Shown: positions 11,206 through 24,122 of the stretch, piece by piece | Layout: each line of letters starts with the position of its first letter | How positions within the stretch are numbered: position 1 is the stretch's first letter | NCBI GenBank assembly: GCA_025267735.1 | Contig: CM046295.1 | Location: forward strand, 11,791,167-11,855,166 | Direction: 5' to 3' | Source of the DNA: Mactra quadrangularis | Taxonomy: Eukaryota > Mollusca > Bivalvia > Venerida > Mactridae | DNA: 64,000 nt | Made by a program: the position numbers and the translations under genes | Notes under the pieces: generated by a model | What the model was told of the DNA's origin: nothing | What the model saw: the letters and a program-made list of their open reading frames with translations, nothing else | Databases searched by the model: none

Positions 11206-13590
11206 AAACTAGAACTGCCACCAGTGGCGAAATTACCCCCGCAACAGCAACATTTCAAGATAAAAGCAAGTCAACATTGTGGAAGTCCAAAAGGTTAAAT
11301 GTTGTAAGAAACATAAAAACCATAAAAAGAATAGGATGCAAATATCAAATTGGAAATAAACAGCAAATTACAGTGTAATTCACTATAGATTTATGAAAAA
11401 GCAAAATGAACAGAGTTGTCATATTTCAAATGATTTTTTACATGAAAATGAACACCATTTGGTCATTATGAATGTAAAGTGGAACAACAGACAAAGAGTG
11501 ATCATATTTAAACTCATCAGGAGTATGTTGTAACCAGATGAGCAAAATGTAGAATGTGTTTGTAATTTTTTTATAAATAAGTAAAAAATAAGGCAATTGT
11601 AAAAATGGTAGTCAGCAATGTACACAATATAAATCAAACAATTAGTATTTACAATATCTTGTATCAAGAATTTCACAAAAACCCCATAAGAAAGCTTAAA
11701 TTACCGATAATTATTTTCACAGTAGTAAAGTTAAAATAATATCTAAAATCTCATGTAGCTATAACGAAATAAGATGTTTTCTTCTCAACATTACAGAAAA
11801 AATCAAGATGGCTACTAATTGGTCCATTGAAATAAATAAAAAAATAAATACATATAAAAATTTCATCAACAAGAATTTGTCAGTACAATTTTATCAAAAT
11901 AAGGTGAGAAAAAAAAGAAGTTTGCTATACAAGATATTAGAAAATCCAACATGGCTGCCAGTCAGCCATTTTGAATTCCACTTAAGAAAATGCCAAGCAC
12001 ATCAACTTAAACAATTGCTTACTTTCTCAAAGTCTGTACAAAAATCATCAAATCATTTGCTTTTTAAAAAGAAAAACTCAGAATGGCTGCCAATCAGCCA
12101 TTATGAATTTGATAAAATATCAATACATCAAAAAAAAGTTCAAAAATAAGAATTTGATAAAAGTAGCAGTACATAATAGACTTCAGCAACTCAAAATGGC
12201 AAACAATGTGGACTAATGCTATATTTAATAAGTTACATGACATAAAGCCATAAACCCTTGATTCATCTTTGTCAATAATATTTGCTAATCAATGAGATAA
12301 ATAGTTACTACGAGATGTAGAATTGGTCATACTATATTAACACATTCATACTTTCTCAAAAGAGAGCACCAAATGTATACCATGTGACGAGCATTTCAAT
12401 GTCAAATATGTTCTCCTTGACTGCCAGGATCTTAAATACATCCGTGACAAACATTTTAAAGTTAACTCACTTAAAGAACTTATTGAGTCTGTACCATCAT
12501 ATTTTCTAATCGCCGAGATAAAATAGTGATTTTGCGATGTAGAATTGGTCATACCAATTTAACACATTCATACCTCTATTGAAGTAATAGTATCATCAAT
12601 TGTTTTCGGTGTAATATGACCTTTTTGCATTAATAAGCCGTAAAACCCAATTAATCAATCAATAAATCAATCAGACTTCAGCAAGAAGAAATTGGTAATG
12701 AAATAAGCTTACTATACAAATATTTAAACAAAGTCAAAATGGCTGCCAGTCTGCCATAATGAATTTGTATCCAGAGTAAATCCATGTACGAGTCAACTAC
12801 ATCAATAAAGACTTTGGAGCGAAATTTGGCTAAAATTGAGTAAAAAAAAACACATACATGTACTATACAGTAATTTAAATAAAAAATCAAGATGGCTGCC
12901 AGTCAGTCATATTGAATATAAATTGATGAAGAATAGTCATACTGATCAACTGTATTAGTTGAGACCTTGTATGCAATTTCTTTTCAAAATATGTATGGTA
13001 ATAAGTCAAAATAAGACTGTATTAATTTTGAAAAAAGGATGACAGCCAGTCCGCCATTTTGAATTGGAATTGAGTTAAAGTGTATGTACACATCAACTGT
13101 GAACGCCTGTGCAAAATTCTATCTAAATTAGTTAAGAAAAAATCTATTGAGAAATAAGCATACAGTAATTAAACTAAATTAAAAAGAATTCAAGATGGCC
13201 GCAAGTCGGCCATTTTGAATTGGAATTGATATAACATGCATATAAACATCAACTGTAAACGCCTGTGCAAATTCTATAAAATAAGATAAGAAAAAAATCT
13301 ATTGAGAAAAAAAGCAAACTATACAGTTATCTAGTTAGATTTAAAATATATAACGCAATTAAATATTTTAAACAAGTGAGATATGTTTCCATAGTTACAT
13401 GAGTTTTGTATACACCATTAAATCATGGTATATAACAGCTTCTATATAAATACATTAAGAAATAAACATACTACAAATGTATTAAATTTTTGGGACAGAC
13501 CACATATCCAACCAACCAACCAACCAACCAACCAACCACCAGGGTGATTCCAGTATACCCCCGAAAACTTCGTTTGCGGGGGTATAATTA
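11206..13590 (+). mobile_element. Pearl/Helitron-like non-autonomous element with satellite core
   Basis: Repeated blocks of the form CAAGATGGCTGCCAGTCAGCC followed by ATTTTGAATT occur near 11,804, 11,945, 12,080, 12,735, 12,887, 13,033 and 13,192, about 135-160 bp apart. The array ends in a (CCAA)n microsatellite at about 13,508-13,538 and then a hairpin with arms TATACCCCCG and CGGGGGTATA at about 13,554-13,586. Central ~160 bp satellite, microsatellite and terminal hairpin are the plan of bivalve pearl/HINE elements (established). The left limit is set at ACTAGAACTGCCACCAGTGG and is approximate. Open frames such as 11,808-12,149 are satellite sequence. Confidence 0.6.
12374..12674 (+). mobile_element. 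3' end of a non-LTR retrotransposon inside the satellite array
   Basis: A short frame, 12,374-12,526, contains a zinc-knuckle-like C-x2-C...H...C end (CIPCDEHFNVKYVLLDC), typical of the C-terminus of LINE ORF2 proteins. It is followed by a 3' UTR ending in AAACCCAATTAATCAATC repeats. The segment around 12,515-12,575 is duplicated at about 12,295-12,350. The insertion separates the satellite units at 12,080 and 12,735. Confidence 0.65.
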
Positions 13591-13593
13591 ATG

Positions 13594-13668
13594 TTACGCG
13601 CCTAGGATTCGAACTCGCGACCTCATGATTGGTAGTCTGACATGCTAACCACTAGGCCACAGACACGA
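13594..13668 (-). repeat. tRNA-like sequence (SINE head or tRNA pseudogene)
   Basis: Minus strand shows GTGGCCTAGTGGTTAGCATG (A box) and GCGAGTTCGAATCC (B box) at tRNA spacing. The acceptor stem does not close well, so a working tRNA gene is doubtful. Confidence 0.55.
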
Positions 13669-16600
13669 CGCTAATAATTGTGCTAAATTTATATACATAT
13701 ACAAATGCATGACATATAAAAATGCGCAATGCACAAAATAACTTTTCTCCGTACACAGATAGAATAAAGTTTTATTAATGTGAAAACATTGAATATCATA
13801 ATTTTAAGTACTATTTGTTTAAATTTGTATTTTTTTCAACTCGTCTGCAATTGATAGTACTCGAGAATACACATTTTTCTGTTGCTATATTATTTTCTGG
13901 GTCGCAACAGAGTTCAATTATGTGTTGTTCGTTCTTTTTCTCATTTCTGGGAGCGCTGACATAGAAAGGAATTGTTTGCAAACAATTCCTTCCAATAATG
14001 TGAATGACTGTAAACTGCATTAAGAGAAACTGATTTAGTTTCGAGTACTTTCCTTCAATTCCTTTGTCTTCCGATGTCTGTCAGCAAATGCATATTTGTA
14101 GTCACGTGACTACAGTATAGCGCTTGATACGGAAACGTAGTTTCATTCATAATTTTTCATGAATGAAATCGATGTATACATCCGCGATTATCAGTTACGT
14201 AATAATTTGTCTACCATTGTTCAATTGTTCACAAATTTGTCAATACTCGGTGTCACTTCGAAGAAAGGTTTGATGTAGATCGAGTTAAATGCGTAATTAA
14301 ATTGACGCGTAGGAATACACAGATGATCGATGAAACAAAAGAACTATTTGCGAACTATTTTATTGTAGCGGAACTATCCGGATGCTGTTCGGTTTTGTTG
14401 ATTAGATATATAGGTCAATAGGTCAGTATAGGACTCCGATCGGAATACCGCTATTAATCTATTGGTAACAGAGTATTCATTGTTAAAAACAATGAATACA
14501 AAAATTGAAAAGTTGCTGAAATGTTTATATCATACACCAAACCAACCATGTTTTATTTTAGAATGCAACCTAAGTCTTGGGATTTCTTTAATTTCTTTGG
14601 CTAAGAAATCACCAAAATTATCCAACATGTGGTCTCTAATTCAGGCTTCTAAGTCAATTGTCAATGACTCATTGGGCAAACTTTTAAAGAATCAAAACTT
14701 TTTCTCAAGCAAGAGTCCTAAATGTTGTATAAGTAATGGTGGAAATTAGTCTTTTTTCACAACAATGGATATTATTGATAATGCATGTAGTTGATATACA
14801 TTGTATTTTACAACTCCAACCACCAGCAGTCATTTTATTTACCCTGAATGTATCTCACAGTTAGTCTGATGGCTTTTCATATGAAAACTATGTTATTACA
14901 ATTATTTGATGGCACAATTCACAAAATAAATAATTCATTCACAGCTTTAGTCCGATTGAATATTTATTTATATCAATTCATTTAAGCATATATCAATGAC
15001 ATATTTTTCTGAACAAACTTAATCATGTTGATCCAAAACTGTCAAATGTAAAATTTTAAAATCTTTAGTTTTAAAATGTTCATAACGTATCAGGTACGAA
15101 CACTATTGAGGACGAATGTTTCACGGCACAGATCGTCATCATGTTATTTAAAACAACTGATACAGGATGGATCCAACCATCATATAATTGAGAGACCATC
15201 ATGAAATTAGCCAGTTATAGTCAGCTTTTACGCTTATTGACTTCAAGTTCATTAAAAATCGTAATAATTGATTAGGCATAATAAAAGTTAGGACCTCAAT
15301 TGTCTGAAATAGAACTTTTACCATTTCTCACTGTGTACTGCAGAGATTTGGTCGTAAATTTTAAATCAAATCGCTAAACTAATGACCTCTAAGCGTAACA
15401 ATTTGAGAAGATTTATAACTAACATCTCTAATGAACCAAACGCTTATATACAAGAAGAAACTAAACACTGCATTTTACTTGAAAGCGAGGTCAAGACTCC
15501 TAAATTACGTCATCGATAAAAGACTGTTGATATCAACAACTGAGTACAAATATATAAGTCGGTTTGATTGATCACTGATAACACAGAACCAATGAAATAT
15601 GTCGTTATATTCAGAATATATGACCTTTAACGACATAAAGTTGTTAGTTACAGCTAATAATTACGCAAACCTCTGAGGAGAGTTGTCAATTGTACCAGCC
15701 CACCGATTATTTTTTTACACGTATTTTGCCCCTTCCATGGCGTTATGCGTCCAGCTGGATGCACATGTCCAGAAGCAATGGGTTTTTAGCTAAAAAAAAT
15801 CTACATTAGTGTGACTTTACCAATGATAGTTCACACTATTTTATTGCACAAGATTTTCAAAAGACACCCCCCCCCCCAAAAAAAAACCCACTTCAAAACG
15901 ACCCGAACAGTTATAGTCCGGATATACTAATCTTTAAAACAAACCCAATATGCAGGAATCAGCACTTATTATACAGTATAATGTTTCTTATCTCTGTTAC
16001 AAGTTAATCACTTCAAGTATATTCTGTGATGTCATTCTGAGCGTCTGGTCAATTTCTTGCGCAGAAATACATAAAGTACCAGTTTCTATATGATGTTGCA
16101 AATCATGAACTACTTTGTCTCGGAGTATTCTGGCTTGGGTGCTGTTAGGTATATGCGATCTAAAATTGTACTCTGATCGGAATACTACTATTGATCTCTT
16201 CTCGTAACAGAGTATTCATTGTTAACACAATGAATACAAAAACCATAAAGTCACTGTTACCATGACAACCTACTGCATTTCAATATTCATAGTTCAATAG
16301 TTTCATAAAATTCTAATTAAAAGTATGTTTCAATTACCCCTCAGGGTTTTGTTTCAATGTTGTAGAGTTTTGGTGTTAAGTCAGTTCAATATTCATAATA
16401 CAAAGACTATAAATATAAATAAATATATGTATATGTATGTATAGTCCAACAGAATTAAACTGAGCTTGAACTACCTAATTATAATAATTACACACTTCAC
16501 TTATATTAAATCGCGAGTTTCCGTATGTGAGTATACAATTATACACGTGTTTTTAACAACCGATGTGACTATAATTCAATTTATTAAAAGTGGCGTGTTA

Positions 16601-17025
16601 TTGTAATTTTGATTTTGGACACATTAGTTTTCGGGGAAACAAGTAAGTCAGCAATATTATGGTACAGTTTCAAAGTATGTATACTCTTAGGAAAACAACA
16701 TTAATTGTTTAGTACGTGTATTTTGCCAAAAGCTTCCGATAAAGCGCGATTTACAAACGAAGACAAAAATAGACTGTAAATATTAAGTATATTATATTCT
16801 TGCATAAAAGTCAAGCTCAGGTTAATTCTGTTGGACTATATCAATGTTTATATGTAAAAAAGTTGAAAATCAGGTAATGGATTTTTTCTTACGTCGACGT
16901 CAGTTTGAAATGTTATATTTACAAAGTCTAAGAGCGTAATCATTATGGTAAAGCATTGTTTTGGAATACATCTGATGTAATGATGACACTTAGACACACA
17001 TATCATGGTGCTGGACTAATACAGA
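13669..17025. other. Intergenic; short dispersed repeats only
   Basis: No supported gene. A ~85 bp segment containing CAGAGTATTCATTGTTAA and ACAATGAATACAAAAA (an inverted pair) occurs at about 14,430-14,515 and again at 16,165-16,250. A 26 bp perfect palindrome sits at 13,966-13,991. The segment at about 16,300-16,372 (CCCCTCAGGGTTTTGTTTC) repeats one at about 8,515-8,600. A C-run/A-run lies near 15,868. Confidence 0.5.
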
Positions 17026-17330
17026 ATATTGAACATTTTTACAAAAAAGTTTGATGAGATTATTGAGAATTCCAGCCATGATAACAGCATAAGGGTCAGA
17101 ATAAAAAATCACAAACTAATCAGTATCTGGTATGTCCACCTCTAGCATGAATGACAGCCAAACAACGTCGTCTCATTGAACTTATGAGACGCCGGGTGAA
17201 GTGAGCAGGTGTCTGTGCCCATTTCTCGTGCAAAGCACGCTCCAAATTACGTACGCTATTGGCGTCATTCCTGGCACGCAACTTACGACCAAGATAGTCC
17301 CACATGTGTTCTATTGGCGACAGATCTGGT
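17026..17330 (-). pseudogene. Tc1-like transposase, C-terminal fragment
   Basis: About 300 bp nearly identical to 19,020-19,330. On the minus strand it encodes the end of a DD34E transposase (SPIEHMWDYLGRKLRARND). The break at 17,330 is sharp and joins the structured repeat at 17,340. Probably a 3'-end copy of the same element. Confidence 0.8.
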
Positions 17331-17339
17331 GATTTCTCT

Positions 17340-17480
17340 CATGATGAAAGAAATATTAACTCATTTTCAATATAGTTATTTAATTAAATATAGGGAGGCG
17401 AGACAGGATAGAGCGCCATGATCGTGCGACCACATACACGACTCATGCAGGTTGTTTCGTCATCGTGATGGCCCTGGACT
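17340..17480. repeat. Structured repeat, copy 1 (partial)
   Basis: Shares its first ~130 bp with 18,066-18,200 (GAGGCGAGACAGGATAGAGC, then GCCATGATCGTGCGACCACA). It stops in the first half of the CGTCATC hairpin. One stem base change (GCACG to ACACG) weakens the upstream hairpin seen in the other copies. Confidence 0.75.
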
Positions 17481-18065
17481 GTCTCTATATACATGGAAAC
17501 ACGTCCATTTGTCATTTTCATGTCAACATTTAATAATAACCTTGTTACACGATTATCTCATCATTACATCAGAACAACGTCTCACTCGTCGTATTTCTGT
17601 GCAGTTCAGACTACATAACTACAGAAACTAAATTCGTAGATCTACTTTTTCACCTTATGATATCCGAGATTTATCTGCATAGAAGATCGCCGAGGTAAGA
17701 CCGGTGGTAAAGTTATAACTTCCTCGATCGACCTCTCTTTTAAAATGCCAATATTTTTCCGACAAAACTATTTTAATGGTTTCATATTGTTTGCATATTT
17801 TTAAATCTGAGAGGCAATGCATTAAACTGACGTGACCCGGGTGCGTAGAAATTCATTTTATGTATTTTTGAATATATTTTTGTTTATCATAATATTGCAT
17901 TTTGACCATGGCACTCTTCCTGTCTTCGATTATAGGAGGTTGGATTTAAAACAATATGAATTTTTCGAAGGGGTAGTAAGTACCGAAATGTATGAAATGG
18001 ACATAGCAAATTTACCAATTAATCCATTTTAAAGTGTACATGTATTCATTAATATTTTTTTCAAA

Positions 18066-18400
18066 TTTCTCTCAAGATGAAAGAAATATTAAATCATTTT
18101 CAATATAATAATTTAATTAAATAAAGGGAGGCGAGACAGGATAGAGCGCCATGATCGTGCGACCACATGCACGACTCATGCAGGTTGTTTCGTCATCTCA
18201 CGATGACGAACGCAGAAAACAAAGCGTTTGACCAAGTCCTAGCAAAACATCAACAGCTCTGGTAACCATACCATATTTCCCTTCTCCAAGAAAAAGGAAT
18301 GACTTGGTATTTGGGAACGACCAGAGCCAGTAAAATGCTTCGCCAGAAAAAGGCAAACGCTTGACAAAGTGAACAGACGCAGCTTGTCTGTTTGTTACAA
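18066..18400. repeat. Structured repeat, copy 2 (most complete)
   Basis: Contains three potential hairpins: CATGATCGTGC against GCACGACTCATG near 18,150; TTCGTCATC-tcac-GATGACGAA at 18,189-18,210; and a long one whose outer arms are GCTCTGGT (18,256-18,263) and ACCAGAGC (18,320-18,327), with AGCGTTTG and CAAACGCT farther out. It could be a MITE or an unrecognised structured RNA. I recognise no known RNA family. Confidence 0.7.
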
Positions 18401-18707
18401 GAACGTTCATAGATCTATATACAAAATATTAATTACAAGGTTTTTAGTTAAATCATACCGCTGTACATAATTTATTAGTATGTCAAATAAATCGTACATG
18501 GGATTATTTTACTTGAAATTTCATATCTATCATTAATACGTTTTTTACAAATCACAATTTAATTGCTTTTTTTAATTTGATAGTGCAGTTTATTTGCATT
18601 TGATAACAACTCACAAAATTTAGGATTCATCTTCCAAAATTATCTTCCCCATATTTAATGTCCTTTTTACAGTATTTAACTATTGTTACATGCTCTGCCC
18701 TTTAGGA

Positions 18708-18802
18708 CCCAAATAGCTCAGTCGGCTAAAGGGAAGGAACGGAAATAATCATATGAAATGAAAAGTTCAAGAGGTCGCTGGTTCGAAACCTAGCAAATGC
18801 AT
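18708..18802 (+). other. tRNA-like remnant
   Basis: AATAGCTCAGTCGGCTAAAG resembles an A box region and GGTCGCTGGTTCGAAACC a B box/T-arm, but the spacing between them is too long for a normal tRNA. Likely a decayed tRNA or SINE head. Confidence 0.35.
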
Positions 18803-19019
18803 AATTTTTTATTTCTATATTTTATTTTTTATTATACATGTATATCTATATTTTATATTATACATACATGTATTTACGTATTAAGAGGTAACATTGACAT
18901 ATTGAAATATATGCTGAGAGGAAAAAGTTTAGTCAGTAAGAATGTTTTATTTAATATTTTATTATAAACCCCATTTTATTGACAAAAAATTGATTTGTAA
19001 CAAAATTTATTCAATCGAC

Positions 19020-19984
19020 AGAATATTGAACATTTTTACAAAAAAAGTTGATGAGATTATTGAGAATTCCAGGCATGATAACAGCATAAGGGTCAGAATA
19101 AAAAATCACAAACTAATCAGTATCTGGTATGTCCACCTCTAGCTTGAATGACAGCCAAACAACGTCGTCTCATTAAACTTATGAGACGCCGGGTGAAGTG
19201 AGCAGGTGTCTGTGCCCATTCCTCGTGCAAAGCACGCTCCAAATCACGTACGCTATTGACGTCATTCCTGGCACGCAACTTACGACCAAGATAGTCCCAC
19301 ATGTGTTCTATTGGCGACAGATCTGGTGATCTCGCAGGCCATTCAAGCGTGTTGATATTGTTTTTTCGCCAGAACGTGTTGTGTGTGCCAAGCGGTGTGA
19401 CATCGTGCGTTATCCTGTTGGAAAACGTCAGCGTTACCGTTCTGTATGTATGTAACAACAATGGGTAGGATTATTTCGTCACAATAACGTGCGGAATTTA
19501 GGCGATTTTGCACTGTTACTAGCTCTGTTTTTCCGTTATAAGAAATTACTCCCCAGATCATTACACTTCCGCCGCCGTAATTGTCACATTCAATTACGTT
19601 AGCTGGATCGAGACGTTGACCTCTGTGTCGCCAAACACGAATCCTACCGTCCGCCCAATGAAGGTTAAATTTTGATTCGTCAGTGAATACAACCCTATTC
19701 CACTGGTTCCATAACCAACGACTATACCGACGTGCCCAATTCAAGCGTAGAAGGCAGTAATTTGCCCTTAAAGGGACTCCCTTGTAGAAACGTCGAGCGC
19801 GAAGCCTGGCGGCTCTTAGTCGATTTCTTGCAGTATATGCAGATATCCTTGTTCCTGTTGCATGCCTAAGTCGTTGAGCAAGTTTTGTCGCTGGCATTAA
19901 ACGATCACACCGTGATGACGTCACAATGTATCTATCCTCGCGAATATTTTGGGTCCCTGACACAAAAACCCTTAAGGGACCCAA
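19020..19984 (-). pseudogene. Tc1/mariner-type (DD34E) transposase, frameshifted and N-truncated
   Basis: Reading from 19,984 down, one frame holds the second helix-turn-helix region, the first catalytic Asp in VVFTDESKFNLHW and the second in FQQDNARCHTA. The frame then slips in an A6 run near 19,361-19,366, and a second frame (to 19,117) continues with LEWPARSPDLSPIEHMWD, giving the catalytic Glu. The first ~60 residues (DNA-binding N-terminus) are missing; the upstream side is replaced by the repeat also found at 8,009-8,140. The element is dead unless the slip is an assembly error. Confidence 0.88.
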
Positions 19985-22055
19985 AATATTGATTATAACT
20001 CATTATCCTCATTAGCCTCAATAAATTGATGCTATCTTGATTATTTTTATCCTACTGATACCTTGTATTATGCGTTCGGTTCTATTCATGCTTAAAGTAT
20101 CCAAAATTCTAACGTGTGAATTGTGTTCACTTTGAAGACATGACTTTTGATTAATTGTTCGCTATATTTAAGTCCCAAACGAAAAGTTGACTTCGAATGG
20201 CATTTGTAGAACTAAACTCCTACCAAATTTATCGTCGTAAGAAAGTGATAAGGGGCAGGTAATCCAGACTATCCGATCTTCGAATCGAAAAGCTCAGGGT
20301 AAAGAGTCACGTGATCTTTACGATATGAAATCTGTTTTTCGTCAAATTACTAAAAACTAATGATTGAATGTTTTCTTGTCCGAAAATGCACTCATAAACT
20401 TGTAAATTAAAATTGTTGACTTTGAATACTCTGCACAAATTAGCTTCTTGTCAATCGATTCAAGTTTTGTGTCTAGAGCCTAAAATGGGGGAATGGTGCA
20501 TGTAGTTGTTATTCTATGGTTTATTTGACGTCACTCAATTGTTTGTCTGAAAAGTAATAGGGGAAGAACAAACTTTTGTTGACCTCATTATTTGTAAATG
20601 TAAATCACGTGATCAATTACACAAAACGCTACATAACGATACATTCGGAACTCCTCGGCCATTCGCTGCGAATAATCTAATTCTTCCAGACCCCATTGTC
20701 ATTTTTGTACATATGTATCTGTCATTGGTGTATATTATCTATGTTAACTATTTGACAATAAAATATGTTTAAAGTAATAATCTAATCTAATACACAAATA
20801 TGCGATCGTTAAGGCAATTAGTGATGCTTCAAAATTTACAGACTATAAACGAAACATCACTCAATGCCTAAACGACCATATATTTGTTTACTTCAACACC
20901 GGTAGTTTCAAAATAGCGTCTAAATATGTCCGAGATTAATGGCAACGAATGGCCGAGGAGTTCCGAATGTATCGTTACGGAACGTTTTGTAACGTTCGCG
21001 GTAACTGAATGCAGGGCAGAAGTGATTGTTAACGGATAAACGTGCATTTGTTATTAGTCGACACAAGTTATCTGGTTTCCAGTCGTACTTTGACGGGTTT
21101 AAGTACGTCAGGCAAAGCAGAATAATGAGCGGCGCACAATGCATTGTACAAGATATCGTATAACCATTTTAAATGAAAACTTCTCACAATGAAGGCTTAA
21201 ATCAAATGATCTTAGTACAAGAACTACAGCGGATACCTTATATAAGGCTTTCGGTTTTATCCAGGCTTAATAAAGTGTCCGAAATTTTCACGAGACTATT
21301 CAACGCCCGAATGGTTTTTGGTTAATCGTTCGCTATAAGTAAGTCCAAAATGAAAAGTCGAATTCAATCGACATATATAGTACTCCTACAAAATTTACCG
21401 TTGTCACAAAATGATCACGCAAAATAAAGAAAAAGTTAAAGGAAAGTTTGTAACCTGAAGATAAATTGATGGCGCCGTCATTATTGTGTTTTGCTTGCAC
21501 CAATAGCGATAATGGTAAGGGGCAGGTAATCAAGACTATCGGCAGTGCCACCTAGCGAGCGTGACATTGAAAGACACAAATTTCGACAGAATTGCATTCG
21601 GAACTTCTCAGCGATTTTTCTTCGCAAATATGCCTCGGACATCATAAGATTGATCCGTAATAAGCCTTGAATTTAATGGTATTGGTTACACAGAAATACT
21701 ACGTGTTGGACTTAGTACTTGGAATAAAATAATATTAATGGAAGCGTTTTACAATGCCAATCTCAATTATCTACGTGCACATTTGAACAAAATGAGTTGG
21801 TCGTGTTAAAATGTACAGGTAGACAATCCTTGCCAACTTGCTATGTGGAGACTTTCTTGAAGTCGCATTGTAACTAAATTAGCAGGTCGACAGAAACCTT
21901 GTTCGTTTATAAAGATCAGCTCATCCCATGTGAAAATAATAATAGCACTACATGTCAGCGAGTTATTCGCCGGGCCTTATGACCTACTGTATCACTTCTG
22001 ATGTCCGAGACGCATCTTCGTAGAACATCGCCGTGCCGTTCTGAATGGTTTGTTT
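19985..22055. other. Intergenic; dispersed motif copies
   Basis: No gene supported. The first ~75 bp is the repeat shared with 8,009-8,140. Copies of a motif containing CCGAGGAGTTCCGAATG occur near 20,641 (reversed), 20,950 (direct) and, diverged, 21,595. Confidence 0.5.
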
Positions 22056-22327
22056 GTTTTGGTTGGGTTTAACGCAGTAGCAACACATTGTGTTGGTCAT
22101 GTACCGGCGGCCAGCCAGCCGACTCACTCCTCCTGGATTGGGTAAATCTCTAGATTTAGGTGTTAACTAAGTATACTTTCGTCAGTGACTAACAACTGAC
22201 CAACATAATTCATTGGTAGCAGGGAGAATGGCCGTAGATATAATTTCATGACCAAGCTCCACGAAATCGTACACATGACCCCACGATCAGTAGACTTGCG
22301 TGCTACCAACTGAGCTAGCCGGACGGC
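22056..22327 (-). mobile_element. tRNA-derived SINE, family A
   Basis: Minus-strand copy with head GCTAGCTCAGTTGGTAGCAC, core and 3' end GTTGCTACTGCGTTAAACCC. The B-box region is eroded (about 22,270). Confidence 0.8.
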
Positions 22328-22750
22328 TGCATGTTCCAAATGGCCCAGTTGCAGTAAATCTAGATGTAATGCATGAAATACGACTCTTCGTCTATGTTGA
22401 GTATTTTGACTCAGTTGTTGTATTTCGTTTTTGTCTAAATCATCAAAACATGGATAATTTCACGGTGAATTCGTATATTAAAATTATCGGCCTGATACAT
22501 TTATGATTTTCAATAAGTGAGTATTGTGACCGAGAACTTAAAGAGCTCCTTATGGCGTATGACAGGCTTTAGTAAAGATATTTCAACAACAATGAGGCCG
22601 CCAGTATGATAATAATGCATTCAGTCACCGTGAAATTTTTCAAGCTTTGGCAGTTGAAATAAAACGGACTACATGATTAGAGCGATGAAAGGATCATAGT
22701 TCCTAAGACCATTATGATGTGGGCGAATTGTTTAATATTATTCAACTGTC

Positions 22751-23041
22751 TATTTATTTATCTATTGGAGTCAATGCCGTGTCAACACAATTTTAGGTCA
22801 TTTTACGGCGTCCAACGCACCTATCCTAGCTTTCCTGGACCATTGCCTATTACCAGTACTCACCTACCCTTCCACAAGGCCGGAAACTTCTCCATTTTAT
22901 CTAATCAATGGAGGAAAATCGACATTATTGTCAAATTTTCATGGAATGGTATAACCTCCCCCGGTTGGATTCGAACCCGCACCCCCTCGGGCACGAGTAT
23001 CCAAATCCCGTCGCGCTACCAACTGCGCTATCGACCCGGGT
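22751..23041 (-). mobile_element. tRNA-derived SINE, family B, with target duplication
   Basis: Same organisation as the copy at 8,157-8,450. It is flanked by a 12 bp direct repeat, TATTCAACTGTC, at 22,739-22,750 and 23,044-23,055. Confidence 0.9.
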
Positions 23042-23055
23042 TCTATTCAACTGTC

Positions 23056-24122
23056 AGTGGTGCATACATAAACCCACTGTCGTACAGCTATCTATTTGTG
23101 TCGATCATGAGTGCAGAAGGACATTACTTACTAATTAATATTTCAATCACGAAGGCTAATGTATGCATCATTGACAATTGAATAAAATTGAGCAATACTA
23201 TACTTTGGTATTATATCATAAAAAACACAAAGCAGTTTTTGTTGTAATTGGACAACAAACATCTCAAGGACAAAATGTCCGAGATGACTTGTTAAAGTTC
23301 AGACCAAATTATAACATGTTCATAAAGCTTGCTCTGTTGTTTCCTCTATCATTTACTGAAGGAGTCTCTCTGTGCCTACAACAATCTGAAATGATACAAA
23401 TAAGTGCAATGTACATTTATACATGAACAATAGACTTATGGTGTTTTTTAACAAAAATTCTTACGGAAAAAAATCTTCGTAAGTCAAAAGCAAGAAACAT
23501 TAATATACGCTCGTTTTTTTCGGCTAATCAATTCCAAATATTATAGAACTGTGTAGAATAGTGTATACCTTTTGAATATCATTTTTATTTTATTTTCAAA
23601 TCAATAGGTCAATAGACCCATGTGAACATACAATGTATTACATGAAATATACAATCACGTGACAATGGCATTATACATTATCAATAACATACAGTTGAAA
23701 AAGAGAGAACATTCAAGAATAATGTTCACTTAAATATACATACGCAATATAGTACTTTTGTATAATGCTATAAGGGTAAATTTTTGATGAAAATTAAATC
23801 GAAACACAAGCAAGTATCACAGTTGACAAGGGTTAAAAGGGTTATATATTAAATATTATAAATTATATCAAAGTTTAAGACAGATACGCAGGAGAAGGTA
23901 TCATATCACAGTTATGCTTATTATCTATATGACTTTGAACTGCATATAATATGAAATTGATTAACGATAACTTTTTTCGTAAAAATTTTTGTGAAAATGA
24001 GCACTTATTCGGAAATCAAATGAGTTGTGTTTTCCGTCCGAGCACAGACGGTACAAGCATAGTTTGGTACGCATTGATCAAGAGCACGAATTCTGACTGC
24101 ATCCTATTATTTTTTGTACAAC
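23056..24122. other. Intergenic, nothing recognised
   Basis: AT-rich sequence; the short open frame at 23,178-23,426 shows no recognisable domain or splice context. Confidence 0.5.

Noticed and set aside
11808..12149. 113-codon frame
   Set aside because: Consists of the satellite units of the pearl-like element; it repeats with the satellite period.
14462..14749. 95-codon plus-strand frame
   Set aside because: Begins in a dispersed repeat also found at 16,165; no recognisable domain, no splice context.
18126..18410. Hammerhead ribozyme or known snRNA in the structured repeat
   Set aside because: I looked for the CTGATGA...GAAA core and for U1-U6, 7SK, RNase P/MRP and Y RNA landmarks and found none.
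22714..23181. 155-codon frame
   Set aside because: Lies across SINE family B; the same peptide appears at each copy of the SINE.
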